Part shown: piece by piece, positions 1 through 11,850 of the stretch | How positions within the stretch are numbered: the stretch's first letter is position 1 | Layout: each line of letters begins with the position of its first letter | Source of the DNA: Eledone cirrhosa | Lineage: Eukaryota > Mollusca > Cephalopoda > Octopoda > Eledonidae | DNA: 64,000 bases | Assembly (NCBI GenBank): GCA_964016885.1 | Contig: OZ024743.1 | Coordinates: forward strand, 17,222,999-17,286,998 | Reading direction: 5' to 3' | Made by a program: the position numbers and the translations under genes | Notes under the pieces: generated by a model | The model's database searches: none | What the model was told of the DNA's origin: nothing | Seen by the model: only the letters and a program-made list of their open reading frames with translations

Positions 1-506
1 TCAATTTTCAGTTTCCTAACAATATCACATGCTGCGTTATTAATGTTGGTTAGTGTAGTTGCGTTTGTTTTTTTGTACTTCCTATGTAATTCCTTACGTA
101 TAAAATTGTTATATGTTTCTACATCCAGGGTGTATAGATTCGAAGTTTTGTCTGCCTTTATGATAATTCCTTTGGTATTCCTTAGGTTGTTGAGTAGAGT
201 TTTAATATCTCGTTGCAGTTCGTTTTTCCTTCCGTTTGTAAATTTGATTCCGGTTATCATTTTCATTAAGTCCTGTTCGAAAGAATCCAAAAGAGGGTTA
301 GAGGGTGGGTTTTTGTAGGAGTTGAAACCAAACTTCTCGTTGTTGGTGTCCGAAGTTTGTGTAATTCTTTTCCTATCGAAGTGGAAGGCCTTCCATCTAA
401 TCCGCCGAATAAATTCGTTGGTCCTTTGTATCATACCAAGAATGTAATCCTTTTTACCCTGAATTGGTATGTTTTTTAAGGACATACCACAATGATGTTT
501 CTCCAT
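1..506 (-). CDS. PLE reverse transcriptase, N-terminal part, runs off the window
   Basis: This is the first ~168 codons of a Penelope-like ORF read on the minus strand. The ATG lies at 506-504 and the frame stays open to base 1. It is almost identical to the start of the plus-strand ORF at 3179 (both begin MEKHHCGM). It carries one extra Val codon that the other copy lacks near its DIRKLKF segment (DIVRKLK here). The conserved N-terminal PLE region precedes the RT palm, which must lie outside the window. Upstream on the same strand is a pseudo-LTR and then a 5'-truncated copy, which is the usual tandem PLE layout. No stop is visible, so this copy may be better preserved than the plus-strand one. 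Confidence 0.75.
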   Translation of the reverse strand, partial: MEKHHCGMSLKNIPIQGKKDYILGMIQRTNEFIRRIRWKAFHFDRKRITQTSDTNNEKFGFNSYKNPPSNPLLDSFEQDLMKMITGIKFTNGRKNELQRDIKTLLNNLRNTKGIIIKADKTSNLYTLDVETYNNFIRKELHRKYKKTNATTLTNINNAACDIVRKLKI

Positions 507-671
507 TTCAAAGACGCGGGTTGATAGGTTGCTCGACTGTAAAGGAGTGTGAAGAATTAGTTAATTTGTATTCCAATGTTACTAAGTAGTTGCATTGGAT
601 GTATTCAACTGACGTCAGAGATTGCTCAACGTATAATAAAGTGTGTTTTAAAATCCGGAGAAAATATGAAG

Positions 672-1376
672 AAAAAATTTACGAAATGGAAATGCGGGTA
701 TATAGAATTTATTAGGTAACAATTGTTTCTATAGTGTATGAGTTACCTACACCTCGCTACTTGAATAATACACAAATATTATCAAAAACCGAAAGTACAC
801 TGTAAGCCAACACACCATGTCGTCAGACCTTTGTATTAGAATGATATGAAAATATTTTATACACTAGATAAAAGATAAAGAAGGAGGTAGGAAGAAAAGG
901 GGAAGAGGGAAGTGAGTAAGGTGGAGGGAGTCTTAGGGTTTAAGACTGTCAGACTAGTAGAGATTGTGAAGAGAGAATGTTTTGGCAGCAGTTAGCTTAA
1001 TGAGGCGTGCTAAGGTTGGCTGGGAAGTAGATTCTTCTAGTGGTGTTGTTCGGACAAAATTTAGTTAGAGGGGTCAAAGTAGTACAGTGTCACAGACAAG
1101 TTATTAGGGCTATTATAGTAGCAGGTTATTTCTAAAGGGGTCCAGAAAAACAGTGTTTAGTACTATTATTATAGAAAGCCATATCTAGTGTATAAACATA
1201 TAAGACAGAAATTTGCAAACGTTGGTGTAAAAAGGTAACATTATATGCATTTAAAAAAAGAAAAAGTCGTTTTCAAACGATGGTTACAATATAGAGAACG
1301 TTCAATTTTGCTGTTCAAAAGTTTGTTTACCGACGTTAAAATGCAGTATATCTCTAAATTGCATAACTTGCAGAAT
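672..1376 (-). repeat. PLE pseudo-LTR, minus-strand copy
   Basis: This ~0.7 kb stretch is the inverted counterpart of 2308-3017 and 5332-6029, with scattered single-base differences. Read on the minus strand it begins inside the last ~40 codons of the GIY-YIG ORF and runs through the 3' untranslated part, including a hammerhead core (714-830). It ends just before the next unit's leader and its ATG at 506. The overlap of coding tail and promoter-like region in a direct repeat is typical of Penelope-like pseudo-LTRs. Confidence 0.75.
714..830 (-). ncRNA. Hammerhead ribozyme in PLE pseudo-LTR (minus copy)
   Basis: On the minus strand the order is stem I AGGU, core CUGACGA, stem II with nine pairs (AUGGUGUGU with AUACACUAU, G-U pairs included), core GAAA, the palindromic stem III ACAAUUGU, cleavage base U, then stem I ACCU. 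This is a type I hammerhead order. The base of stem II is a C-A mismatch, which could lower activity. Hammerheads in Penelope-like pseudo-LTRs are established; activity here is inference. Cleavage would fall between bases 718 and 717. Confidence 0.65.
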
Positions 1377-2307
1377 CGATGATTTTGCTGATATGCAGGC
1401 GCAGCTGCAATAATTTGCCAATCAAGGGAGAACGCTTGATTGTTCCTCCGAAGCTGCCAGGCTTTATCAGCGAGGGTTGTTACGGAGCGCATTTTCTCGT
1501 GCCTGATCGAAGATCGATGTTGGTATAGGCGAGCCTTGAAAGAAGTTGCGGTACATCCGACGTAATGCCATTTGTTGGTCCTGGAATTTATTGTACACCG
1601 GTAGACAATATTGCGTGCTAGGCACTGGTTATTCAGTCGGCACGTACCTGGTTTGGTGCAGTTACAACTATTTTTATGTTTTGCAGTAGAATCCTGGATA
1701 GTTTGGTGGGGTTGTGGTTGCGTGTTAGTGCGTTGTATGTTGCTATGCTGGTGCGCTGAGTCATTAGGGATGTACTTATTCAGTATTGCTGAGTTGAGTT
1801 TTCTAATTAGTTGTTCTATGTTAGGTGCAGTGGAGTATGAGAGTCTAATGGTGCGCGAGTTAAAGATTTTATAGTATTTATGTGAAGTTGTAAAGTGTTT
1901 ATTGATTAGTGAATAGAATTGTGAGATAATCTTAGTGCTAATAGAAGAATTGTACACGGGGTTATACCATATGTACTCTCTACGTCTGACTCTATTTGCT
2001 GGTTTGCACCTGTTAGTATGCCTATTGATGTGTGTGTGTGGTGCAATACTAGTTCGACTTAGATGTGTTTTATTCATAGTACTTATGTGGTTATCGTCTA
2101 GATATTCAATTTTCTCGCAGTAACCAGCTTTTCTAAGTGCGTCATTATAATATTCAGCATGCTCGTTGAAGGTCTGCAAATTAGACGACAGTCGGGAGAT
2201 CCTTATGGATATATTTTTAAGGATAGATTTAATAATGGAATGAGGATGGTTCGATTTTACATTAACGTACTTAAGATTTTCATTAAGTTTGTGAAATGGC
2301 TCTATAT
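1241..2307 (-). pseudogene. 5'-truncated PLE copy: linker and GIY-YIG endonuclease
   Basis: This minus-strand ORF segment lacks almost the whole RT. It starts at the residues right after the RT (EPFHKLNENLKYVN), continues through the linker with the cysteine cluster CNCTKPGTC...C, and ends with the GIY-YIG nuclease (IVYRCTI, YVGCTATSFKARLYQH, NLEIYC) and terminal FFKCI. The frame is open from 2440 to 1241, but the first ~44 codons (2440-2309) are antisense pseudo-LTR. The junction at about 2308 therefore fuses a truncated copy to an inverted pseudo-LTR. GIY-YIG nucleases nick target DNA for PLE insertion. Confidence 0.75.
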
Positions 2308-3017
2308 TATTCTGCAAGTTATGCAATTTAGAGATATACTGCATTTTAACGTCGGTAAACAAACTTTTGAACAGCAAAATTGAACGTTCTCTATATTGTA
2401 ACCATCGTTTGAAAACGACTTTTTCTTTTTTTAAATGCATATAATGTTACCTTTTTACACCAACGTTTGCAAATTTCTGTCTTATATGTTTATACACTAG
2501 ATATGGCTTTCTATAATAATAGTACTAAACACTGTTTTTCTGGACCCCTTTAGAAATAACCTGCTACTATAATAGCCCTAATAACTTGTCTGTGACACTG
2601 TACTACTTTGACCCCTCTAACTAAATTTTGTCCGAACAACACCACTAGAAGAATCTACTTCCCAGCCAACCTTAGCACGCCTCATTAAGCTAACTGCTGC
2701 CAAAACATTCTCTCTTCACAATCTCTACTTGTCTGACAGTCTTAAAGCCTAAGACTCCCTCCACCTTACTCACTTCCCTCTTCCCCTTTTCTTCCTACCT
2801 CCTTCTTTATCTTTTATCTAGTGTATAAAATATTTTCATATCATTCTAATACAAAGGTCTGATGGCATGTTGTGTTGGCTTACAGTGTACTTTCGGTTTT
2901 TGATAATATTTGTGTATTATTCAAGTAGCGAGGTATAGGTAACTCATACACTATAGAAACAATTGTTACCTAATAAATTCTATATACCCGCATTTCCATT
3001 TCGTAAATTTTTTCTCC
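2308..3017 (+). repeat. PLE pseudo-LTR, upstream plus-strand copy
   Basis: It is a direct repeat of 5332-6029 and an inverted repeat of 672-1376. It starts abruptly inside the C-terminal coding tail (from TCTGCAAGTTATGC) and is followed by the leader (3018-3178) of the full plus-strand copy. Its hammerhead core is mutated (see the entry at 2855). Its left edge is the head-to-head junction with the truncated minus copy. Confidence 0.75.
2855..2971 (+). ncRNA. Hammerhead ribozyme, damaged copy
   Basis: The layout matches the copy at 5872-5989: AGGU, core, a large stem II hairpin, GAAA, ACAAUUGU, U, ACCU. Here the core reads CUGAUGG, so the essential A9 is replaced by G, and stem II reads AUGUUGUGU instead of AUGGUGUGU. 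It is expected to be inactive. Confidence 0.55.
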
Positions 3018-3178
3018 ATATTTTCTCCGGATTTTAAAACACACTTTATTATACGTTGAGCAATCTCTGACGTCAGTTGACTACATCCAATGCAACTACT
3101 TAGTAACATTGGAATACAAATTAACTAATTCTTCACACTCCTTTACAGTCGAGCAACCTATCAACCCGCGTCTTTGAA

Positions 3179-4446
3179 ATGGAAAAACATCATTGTGGTA
3201 TGTCCTTAAAAAACATACCAATTCAGGGTAAAAAGGATTACATTCTTGGTATGATACAAAGGACCAACGAATTTATTCGGCGGATTAGATGGCAGGCCTT
3301 CCACTTCGATAGGAAAAGAATTACACAAACTTCGGACACCAACAACGAGAAGTTTGGTTTCAACTCCTACAAAAACCCACCCTCTAACCCTCTTTTGGAT
3401 TCTTTCGAACAGGACTTAATGAAAATGATAACCGGAATCAAATTTACAAACGGAAGGAAAAACGAACTGCAACGAGATATTAAAACTCTACTCAACAACC
3501 TAAGGAATACCAAAGGAATTATCATAAAGGCAGACAAAACTTCGAATCTATACACCCTGGATGTAGAAACATATAGCAATTTTATACGTAAGGAATTACA
3601 TAGGAAGTACAAAAAAACAAACGCAACTACACTAACCAACATTAATAACGCAGCATGTGATATTAGGAAACTGAAATTTGACGACAGAACAGTACCCCTA
3701 TCCCCAGCTACACCGACTTTTAATCTGAAGGACCATAAGGATAACTTCGATACTAACCCTAAAATTAGATTAATATGTCCTTCAAAGTCCGATATAGGTA
3801 GGATTAGTAAGTACATATTAGATCGTATTATCCCCCAAGTTAAGGCTAAGGTAGATATTAAATTATGGTGTAATACTCATCAGTCAATAAGATGGTTCAA
3901 TAACATTAGGGACAAAAACAAATCTTCTTTTATTCAATTCGATATAGATGAATACTATTCCTCTATTTCACCTGAAACCCCGCATAAGGCCCTCTCTTTC
4001 GCTAGGACTAACTCGGACCTCACAAACGAGGAAATTAATATTATACTTGAAGCTAGACGCACAGTAGTGCACTTTGAAAATAGTTATTGTGTCCGCAGGG
4101 ATAGACCCTCGGAATTCGACATTACGATGGGTTCTAATGATTCGGCGGAGGTCACGGATTTGGTTGGGATCTATATAGCCCATAGACTCCAGAGCGAATT
4201 TACGGACCTCCACGGCGGAATATACCGCGACGATACACTTCTATTAGTCAAGAATATGAACAAACAAAACCTAGAAAGGCGACGTAAAAACATTAGGAAA
4301 CTTTTCTTAGAACTAGGGCTTAATATTACCTTTGAACACAATCTAAAGGTGGTCAACTTCTTGGATGTCACCTTCAACCTTAATAACGGTAATATAAAAA
4401 AGAGCCATTTCACAAACTTAATGAAAATCTTAAGTACGTTAATGTA
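3179..4446 (+). CDS. Penelope-like element reverse transcriptase
   Basis: The RT copies the element's RNA at a nicked target. The 422-residue ORF starts at the same ATG as the minus copy. Visible landmarks are NLKDHKDNFDTNPKIRLI near residue 182 (the PLE-specific KDHK region), motif A FDIDEYYSSIS (Asp255), motif B region MGSNDSAEVTDL from residue 317, and motif C YRDD at 349-352, the usual Penelope form of the YxDD box. NFLDVTFNLNNG follows. The frame is lost at an A6 run (4396-4401), where a five-A insertion relative to the minus copy is likely, and the ORF ends at an out-of-frame TAA. The downstream GIY-YIG ORF is in the -1 frame. The RT palm itself is intact. Confidence 0.85.
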
Positions 4447-5331
4447 AAATCGAACCATCCTCATCCCATTATTAAATCTATCCCTAAAAATATATCCATA
4501 AGGATCTCCCGACTGTCGTCTAATTTGCAGACCTTCAACGAGCATGCTGAATATTATAATGACGCACTTAGAAAAGCTGGTTACTGCGAGAAAATTGAAT
4601 ATCTAGACGATAACCACATAAGTACTATGAATAAAACACATCTAAGTCGAACTAGTATTGCACCACACACACACATCAATAGGCATACTAACAGGTGCAA
4701 ACCAGCAAATAGAGTCAGACGTAGAGAGTACATATGGTATAACCCCGTGTACAATTCTTCTATTAGCACTAAGATTATCTCACAATTCTATACACTAATC
4801 AATAAACACTTTACAACTTCACATAGATACTATAAAATCTTTAACTCGCGCACCATTAGACTCTCATACTCCACTGCACCTAACATAGAACAACTAATTA
4901 GAAAACTCAACTCAGCAATACTGAATAAGTACACCCCTAATGACTCAGCGCACCAGCATAGCAACATACAACGCACTAACACGCAACCACAACCCCACCA
5001 AACTATCCAGGATTCTACTGCAAAACATAAAAATAGTTGTAACTGCACCAAACCAGGTACGTGCCGACTGAATAACCAGTGCCTAGCACGCAATATTGTC
5101 TACCGGTGTACAATAAATTCCGGGACCAACACATGGTATTACGTCGGATGTACCGCAACTTCTTTCAAGGCTCGCCTATACCAACATCGATCTTCGATCA
5201 GGCACGAGAAAATGCCCTCCGTAACAACCCTCGCTGATAAAGCCTGGCAGCTTCGGAGGAACAATCAAGCGTTCTCCCTTGATTGGCAAATTATTGCAGC
5301 TGCGCCTGCATATCAGCAAAATCATCGATTC

Positions 5332-6297
<966 letters not shown>

Positions 6298-6338
6298 CGA
6301 AACATAAGTCAATTACATGAACTCATAATCCTTTATTT

Positions 6339-6394
6339 ACTGCTATATATATTTCGATGATAGCCATTGAATAGTTATGATCTCATCAGGCAGT
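6339..6394 (-). ncRNA. Hammerhead ribozyme, A/U stem III family (copy 1)
   Basis: Minus strand: stem I ACUGC (6394-6390) pairs perfectly with GCAGU (6343-6339). The core CUGAUGA is 6389-6383. Stem II starts with GAU pairing AUC, then a C-C mismatch, then AUA pairing UAU. GAAA is 6355-6352. Stem III is AUAUAUAU with H17 = A6344, so cleavage falls between 6344 and 6343. The same plan recurs at 13061, 13264 and 61331 with different stem sequences, which supports the structure. Confidence 0.7.
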
Positions 6395-6499
6395 TAGTCA
6401 GTTCTGAGATATGCCAGCTCTTCTGTGTTTATGGCGAACCAGAGCCATGGGGCATATATGTAAATATAAATATATGTATCTATATATATATATATATCA

Positions 6500-7782
6500 G
6501 TAACAAGTGCTAAAGAGGGGATATCTCTCTAACACCAACAACTACAGAGGGATCTCACTAATGTCACCTGCGGCAAAGACCTTGAACAGGATGATTCTTA
6601 GCAGGATCTCAGAAGAATCTCAAGGGCAACCAGAACGGCTTCAGAGAGGGAAAATCAACCAGCTGTCACATCCTGATTCTGAGGAGGATATTGCAGGGAA
6701 CTAGAGCAAAGAGCCATCCTGCTGTCATGGTTTTCATTGACATTAGGAAGGCCGTGGATTATGTGGACTGACACTGTCTGATGTAGATCTTACAGGCTTA
6801 TGGAATCCCCATAAGATACTGGACATGATATCACTGCTGTACACCAAAACCACATCCCGATTCGTTACACCTGATGGGATGACGGAGTTATTTGTGATAC
6901 TGGCTGAAGTGTTCCAGTTAGTTACATTGGCTCTGCCTTTTTATCATCGCAGTGGACTGTTGTATACGCCCTGCACTGGAGAAACACCAGGACTCTAGGT
7001 TTATTGTAGCACTCATTCGGAGCATGCTGAATTTGCTGACGAGATAGTTCTGGTGACAAACACAGTGAAGGAGGCAGAGGTTGATGCAGGAGGTGGGTAC
7101 TGTGTCGATGAGTGTAGGATTGAGAATATATGAGATTAAGACGCAGTATCTGGTAGAGAATATCAAGAAGCCAGAGAAGACTAGGAACATAGGCAGGAAG
7201 CCGCTAGAATTGATTGAGGACTTCCTGTATCTAGGAGCAAAGATTGGGATCACAGAGTAGAATGTGGTTGAGAGTAAGAACATGGCCTGGGCGGCGTGCC
7301 ACAGTTTGAGATCTTTGTGGAATCCGTTCTTCGTAAAGACCTGAAGATCAATCTCTTCCTTGCTACAGTGGAGTATGTGCTGCTATACGGGTCTGAGACA
7401 TGGATACTGACCGAGAAGCTCACTCAGATGGTGGATGGGTGTTACACGAGTATATTGAAGATGGCTTTGAACATTAATCAGTATACACTATGGATGAAGG
7501 ACTCAGATCTGTACGGGAGCCTCCCAAAATTCGGCTCAAAAGTAACACAAAGTAAACTGAAGTTAGCTGGACATGCTCCATACATTCATAGTTGACACTG
7601 CATTTCGTGCTCCTCTGGGAACCCCTGCAGGGTCACACAAGAAGAGGGAGACCGGGGTTGACATATGCTGATGTCCTAAGGACATACACCGGCTACTTGG
7701 CGACGCAGGACATGGCAGCAATGATCAGAGACAGAGACCGCTGCACGGAACTCGTCCATGGATCTTGGCAATTTTACCCGCC

Positions 7783-7785
<3 letters not shown>
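6500..7785 (+). pseudogene. RTE-like non-LTR retrotransposon relic (RT region)
   Basis: Decayed reverse-transcriptase coding sequence with many stops and shifts. Readable pieces in order are NTNNYRGISLMS (RT-1/2 region), VFIDIRKAVDYVD (relic of motif A), VTPDGMTELF, the thumb-side FLYLGAKI, FLATVEYVLLYGSETW, MVDGCYTSILKMALN, and a C-terminal piece with PLQGHTRRGRPGLTYADVL. This wording is typical of the endonuclease/RT family often labelled RTE-like in mollusc genomes. The upstream endonuclease is absent. The relic ends at a (TA)n tract (7783-7821). Confidence 0.7.
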
Positions 7786-7823
<38 letters not shown>

Positions 7824-7925
7824 CACACAATCTAATTCGTATTATATATATTGTGCCTATAACTGATTTAGAAATTAGAGAAGTTATTTCATTTAATTAA
7901 GCTACATTGCAACTCTTTCAAAGCT

Positions 7926-8112
7926 AATAATTGTTTCTACTTTTGGTACAAAGCCAGCAATTACCCCAGTGTATTACTGGTACTTTATTTTATCGACTCC
8001 GTAAGGATGAAAGGCAAAGTTAACCTCGGTGGGATTTGAACTCAGTCCGTAAAGGGCCGTAACTGTGCTGCAAAACTTGGCGTCCTACTCTCTACCGATA
8101 CTGCCAATCCAA
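7926..8112 (-). mobile_element. tRNA-derived cephalopod SINE, copy 1
   Basis: The SINE reads on the minus strand. The tRNA-like head ends near 8110 and has a B-box-like GAGTTCAAATCCCACCG; the body contains CTTTGCCTTTCATCCTTACG and AAAATAAAGTACCAGTAAT; the 3' tail has the CTTTGTACC segment and GTAGAAACAATTATT. A second copy lies 50 bp downstream in the same orientation. Confidence 0.85.
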
Positions 8113-8165
8113 AATAACCAGTTTCATGAAATTCAAAAATTTTAAATTTAAACAATTCTGTCATT

Positions 8166-8356
8166 AATAATTGTTTCTACGTTTGGCAAAAGGCCGGCAA
8201 ATACTCAGTACATTACTGGTACTTTATTTTATCAACTCCGTAAGGATGAAAGGTAAAGTTAACCTCGACGGGATTGGATCTCAGACCATAAAGGAACGTA
8301 ACTATGCTTGAAATCATGGCGTCCAACCCTCTACCGCTACAGCCAATCCACCGCCC
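8166..8356 (-). mobile_element. tRNA-derived cephalopod SINE, copy 2
   Basis: Same orientation and structure as copy 1. The tRNA-like head includes GGCTGTAGCGGTAGAGGG. The tail reads GCCGGCCTTTTGCCAAACG then TAGAAACAATTATTAAT. It ends with the family's GGGCGGTGGATTGGC head at 8356. Confidence 0.85.
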
Positions 8357-8877
8357 TAGTTCGGTCATTAATATGAGAACAATTGTTTAGAATTGCAACA
8401 CAATATTCGGTTTAAATATTATCCTTGAAATGCACCTTTTAGTTCCATACCTCTCTGTGTCACCTTACGATAAATTATTTACGTGTTTACTAGCTGATTA
8501 ATATATTAAGATATATAATATATTTCAGATATATAATGTGGAAACATTTCCAAATGTTTTCAATTGCTTATTTCCCATTAGGATTTAAACATCCAAAACA
8601 AAATAATTGTCATTACGGTGATAGTAAATGTAATACAAGTAATATATTTACACATGGCAATAATATTTCTATTGGCAAACCAGTCAGAGTTAATATGGCA
8701 AACAAAAGAAATAATGAAAGAATGAGCATAATATTTTGCGGAAAATATAAAATATCATATTTTACCTAATGTATGGAATAATTAATTATACATTAAAGAT
8801 ATGATTTACAAAAGTCCGTACATTTGTGTGAAAGAATTACACACTTTTATGACATTTGCTCATACATATACATGAAA

Positions 8878-9097
8878 TAATGGTTTCAGATTTTGACATA
8901 GGACCATTAATTTTTGGGGAACGGAAAAGTCGATTAAATCAGCAAAAGTGCGTTAATTGTACTTTATTTCATACATTGTGCAAGGATAAAAAACAGCTAA
9001 ATTTGGCAGGATTTAGACTGATACCCTTAAATGACGTAACTATATGGCACAAAGCATGCCCATCGCTCTATTATTACTGACAATCCATCGCCTTTAT
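8878..9097 (-). mobile_element. Diverged SINE copy with GA-rich insert
   Basis: An old minus-strand SINE. It keeps the order head (GGCGATGGATTGTCAG), altered B-box region, CCTTGCACAATGTATG and AATAAAGTAC. It also carries an extra block (CGACTTTTCCGTTCCCC) between body and tail, shared with the copy at 9401, so these two belong to a separate subfamily. Confidence 0.6.
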
Positions 9098-9400
9098 ATA
9101 CAAGCATAATGAAGATAAATATCACATGTCCAGTAGAGGTTCAAAGGTATGTTTAACTAATGTATAAAAGAGAAACACGTATTTTATTTTAAATGTCACT
9201 ACAGCACTTGTTTACTGCATATCTTATTTAATTTAGATACAAAATGTTGCGAATTAGATTGTTTATCGATATGTATATTATATCTAAAATGATTCATAAA
9301 ATAAATACAGATTACTGGCAAAAGGAAAACATATTTAACGCAACCAACATGTCACATACAGCTCAGTAGGATATATAACACACATATGTTAAGTTCAAAA

Positions 9401-9612
9401 TAATGGTTACTTATTTAGGCACAAGGCCAACAGTTTTGGGGAAGGGAAAAGTCGAAAAATTTGACCTAGTGCATTTCTGGTACTTTATTTCATCGACTCT
9501 GTAAGGATGAAAGGCAAAGCTAACTTCGGCGGTATTTCAACTCAGAATTTAAAGGGCCATAATTATGCTGCAAAGCTTGGTGTCAGACGCTCTACAGATT
9601 CTGCCAATACCT
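9401..9612 (-). mobile_element. SINE copy, insert-bearing subfamily
   Basis: A minus-strand SINE. The body reads TTTGCCTTTCATCCTTACAG and AAATAAAGTACCAGAAATG. The extra block with CGACTTTTCCCTTCCCC is present, and the 3' tail holds TTGGCCTTGTGCC. The head is mutated (GGCAGAATCTGTAGAGCG). Confidence 0.7.
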
Positions 9613-10157
9613 GTCTCTCTTGATTGAGCAGTTTGTGTGAAAATGGAAATGAAATGCGACGTCATTGTCAAAGGATTCATTTATGCATACGTATGAAGTG
9701 GTTCATATAGGCTTGGCACACAGTTGATTAAAATATATAGCTAAACGCGCGTAATTCCGGTAAAAATTCTTTGGTGATTCCGATTTGATGGAGAAGAAAA
9801 GTTACCGGGTCGCATACCTCCGAAATTCTCAATTATGGAATCGGAAAATTAATTTGGTACTTACTACTACAAAAATAAATACATAAATATTTAAATAGGT
9901 ACACGAAAAAGCAAAAGAAAAAAAAAACGTTTTAACAGAAGTAACATTAATTTATGGACCTAAAGAAACCTTCACAACATAAATGGGAATGAAATGTAAA
10001 TCAAATGTGACATTCTATTTACTGCAGGGATTAAAATACAGGGGAACACTATTTCCTTATATACCTACGATACATACATACGCATAAACATATATGTATA
10101 TATATTGATATTTCTAAAGAAATATGTTTATAGATAAATATTTAGAAAGCCGCAGCT

Positions 10158-10318
10158 ATGCAGACCACCGGGGATATCAACCTCTGGAGTTGTCCAGTAG
10201 CCGCAAGAGTAGGCGGGATCGTCCTGATGTGAAGCAGTTAAGTTCGAGATGCATCGACGATTGTCCCACTTGCTTCTGCTGGATACCGCCAGAAGGTAAG
10301 ATCCCCGGTGTTTTGCAT
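10158..10318. other. 161-nt near-continuous hairpin
   Basis: The whole segment folds on itself. Successive paired blocks are ATGCA (10158-10162) with TGCAT (10314-10318); CACCGGGGAT (10166-10175) with ATCCCCGGTG (10301-10310); CCTCTGG with CCAGAAGG (one bulge); CCAGTAG and GCAAG with CTTGC and CTGCTGG; GGGAT, CGTC and GATG with CATC, GACG and TGTCCC. The terminal loop is near 10231-10250. The segment is GC-richer than its surroundings. The short ORFs on both strands look incidental. It could be a structured RNA, an RNA-precursor hairpin or a small foldback element. Confidence 0.55.
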
Positions 10319-10334
10319 TCAAATTAATAACTGA

Positions 10335-10395
10335 TGTTAATGTAATGGTAGCACACTGCTCTGGATAACCGAAGAGGTTGGTTCGACTCCCATGT
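10335..10395 (+). other. tRNA-like segment with A- and B-box (pol III type)
   Basis: TGTAATGGTAGCAC resembles the D-arm/A-box of a tRNA, and GGTTCGACTCC (10380-10390) is a perfect B-box. The anticodon arm and acceptor stem do not close, so it is not a functional tRNA gene. A SINE head or tRNA pseudogene is likely. It lies directly downstream of the 161-nt hairpin. Confidence 0.4.
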
Positions 10396-10512
10396 ACGTC
10401 AATACTCACATTTTTTTCATTTCAGTGCTCTATCAAGCTAAATTTCTTTAGAAAATAGAAGCTTCTCTTTCTAATTTCAAAGACACTCGCTGTTTCAAAG
10501 CATACTTATTGT

Positions 10513-10662
<150 letters not shown>

Positions 10663-10665
<3 letters not shown>

Positions 10666-11650
10666 TCCAGTAGGTATTACGTACCCACGGAAATATATAT
10701 GGTGTCTATAATAGTGGTTGTTCTGTGGTACTAATATGAGATACCAGAACTGTAAATATGAGCGGAACAAGTAAGCATTAAACAATCTTTTAAATAAATT
10801 AAAATACGATTTAAATATTTACCTCTTCTGTTGCTATGACCGACGGTTTCGCTTATCAAAAGATTGGAAATTCAGAGAATGTCCAATGGAAAGATATAGC
10901 ATTTCAGATAGCTTTTCCAAACTTAGTAGATATAAATCCAAGTAAGTAGATATATCGCTTTCTGCCCTGTGAATGAATCAAGCCATTAAAATAACCCACA
11001 CACAAATAGACCGTAAGAAAAGCGGGAACTATAGACTCATTGATATTTCATATTACTAGAAATAGCGGCAAGATACACCCTTTTTTTCTCAACATTAAGG
11101 AGATTACAGATAAATGATATAGATATTCCAGTAGGTATTAAGTACCCACGGAAATATATATGGTGTCTATAATAGTGGTTGTTCTGTGGTACTAATTTGA
11201 GATACCAGAACTGTAAATATGAGCGGAACAAGTAAGCATTAAAAGATCTTTTAAATAAATTAAAATACGATTTAAATATTTACCTCTTCTATTACCATGA
11301 CCGACAGTTTCACTTATTAAAAGATTGGAAAATCAGAGAATTTCCAATGGAGAGATATAGCTCTTCAGATAGCTTTCCCAAACTTACTAGATATAAATAC
11401 AAGTAAGTAGATGGGTCATTTTAACGGCTTGATTATTTCACCGGGCAGGAAGCGATACATCTACTTACTTGGATTTATATCTAGTAAGTTTGGAAAAGCT
11501 ATCTGAAGTGCTATATCTTTCCATTGGAAATTCTCCGAATGTCCAATCTTTTGATAAGCGAAACCGTCGGTCATGGCAATAGAAGAGGTAAATATTTAAA
11601 TCGTATTTTAATTTATTTAAAAGATTGCTTGATGTTTACTTGTTCCACTC

Positions 11651-11654
<4 letters not shown>
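10663..11654. repeat. Local repeat: two direct copies and one inverted copy
   Basis: A ~290 bp unit starting TATTCCAGTAGGTATTA occurs at 10663-10952 and again at 11123-11412 with a few changes per 60 bases. A third, shorter copy runs in reverse at 11458-11653 and lacks the outer part of the unit. Copies 2 and 3 form a palindrome around 11412-11458. No coding capacity is visible. The inverted copy ends at a (TA)n tract, as copy 1 does. Confidence 0.8.

Positions 11655-11850
<196 letters not shown>

Noticed and set aside
3367..3816. 149-codon minus-strand ORF
   Set aside because: Antisense shadow of the PLE RT. The 91-codon opening at 43-318 is the same shadow in the inverted copy.
10200..10312. 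Resemblance to 5S rRNA (GTTAAG, ACCGCC and CCGGTG segments in order)
   Set aside because: Spacing and internal promoter do not fit, and the long nested hairpin explains the sequence better.
10335..10395. Functional tRNA gene
   Set aside because: The B-box is perfect, but the acceptor stem and a 5-bp anticodon stem with a 7-nt loop cannot be formed.
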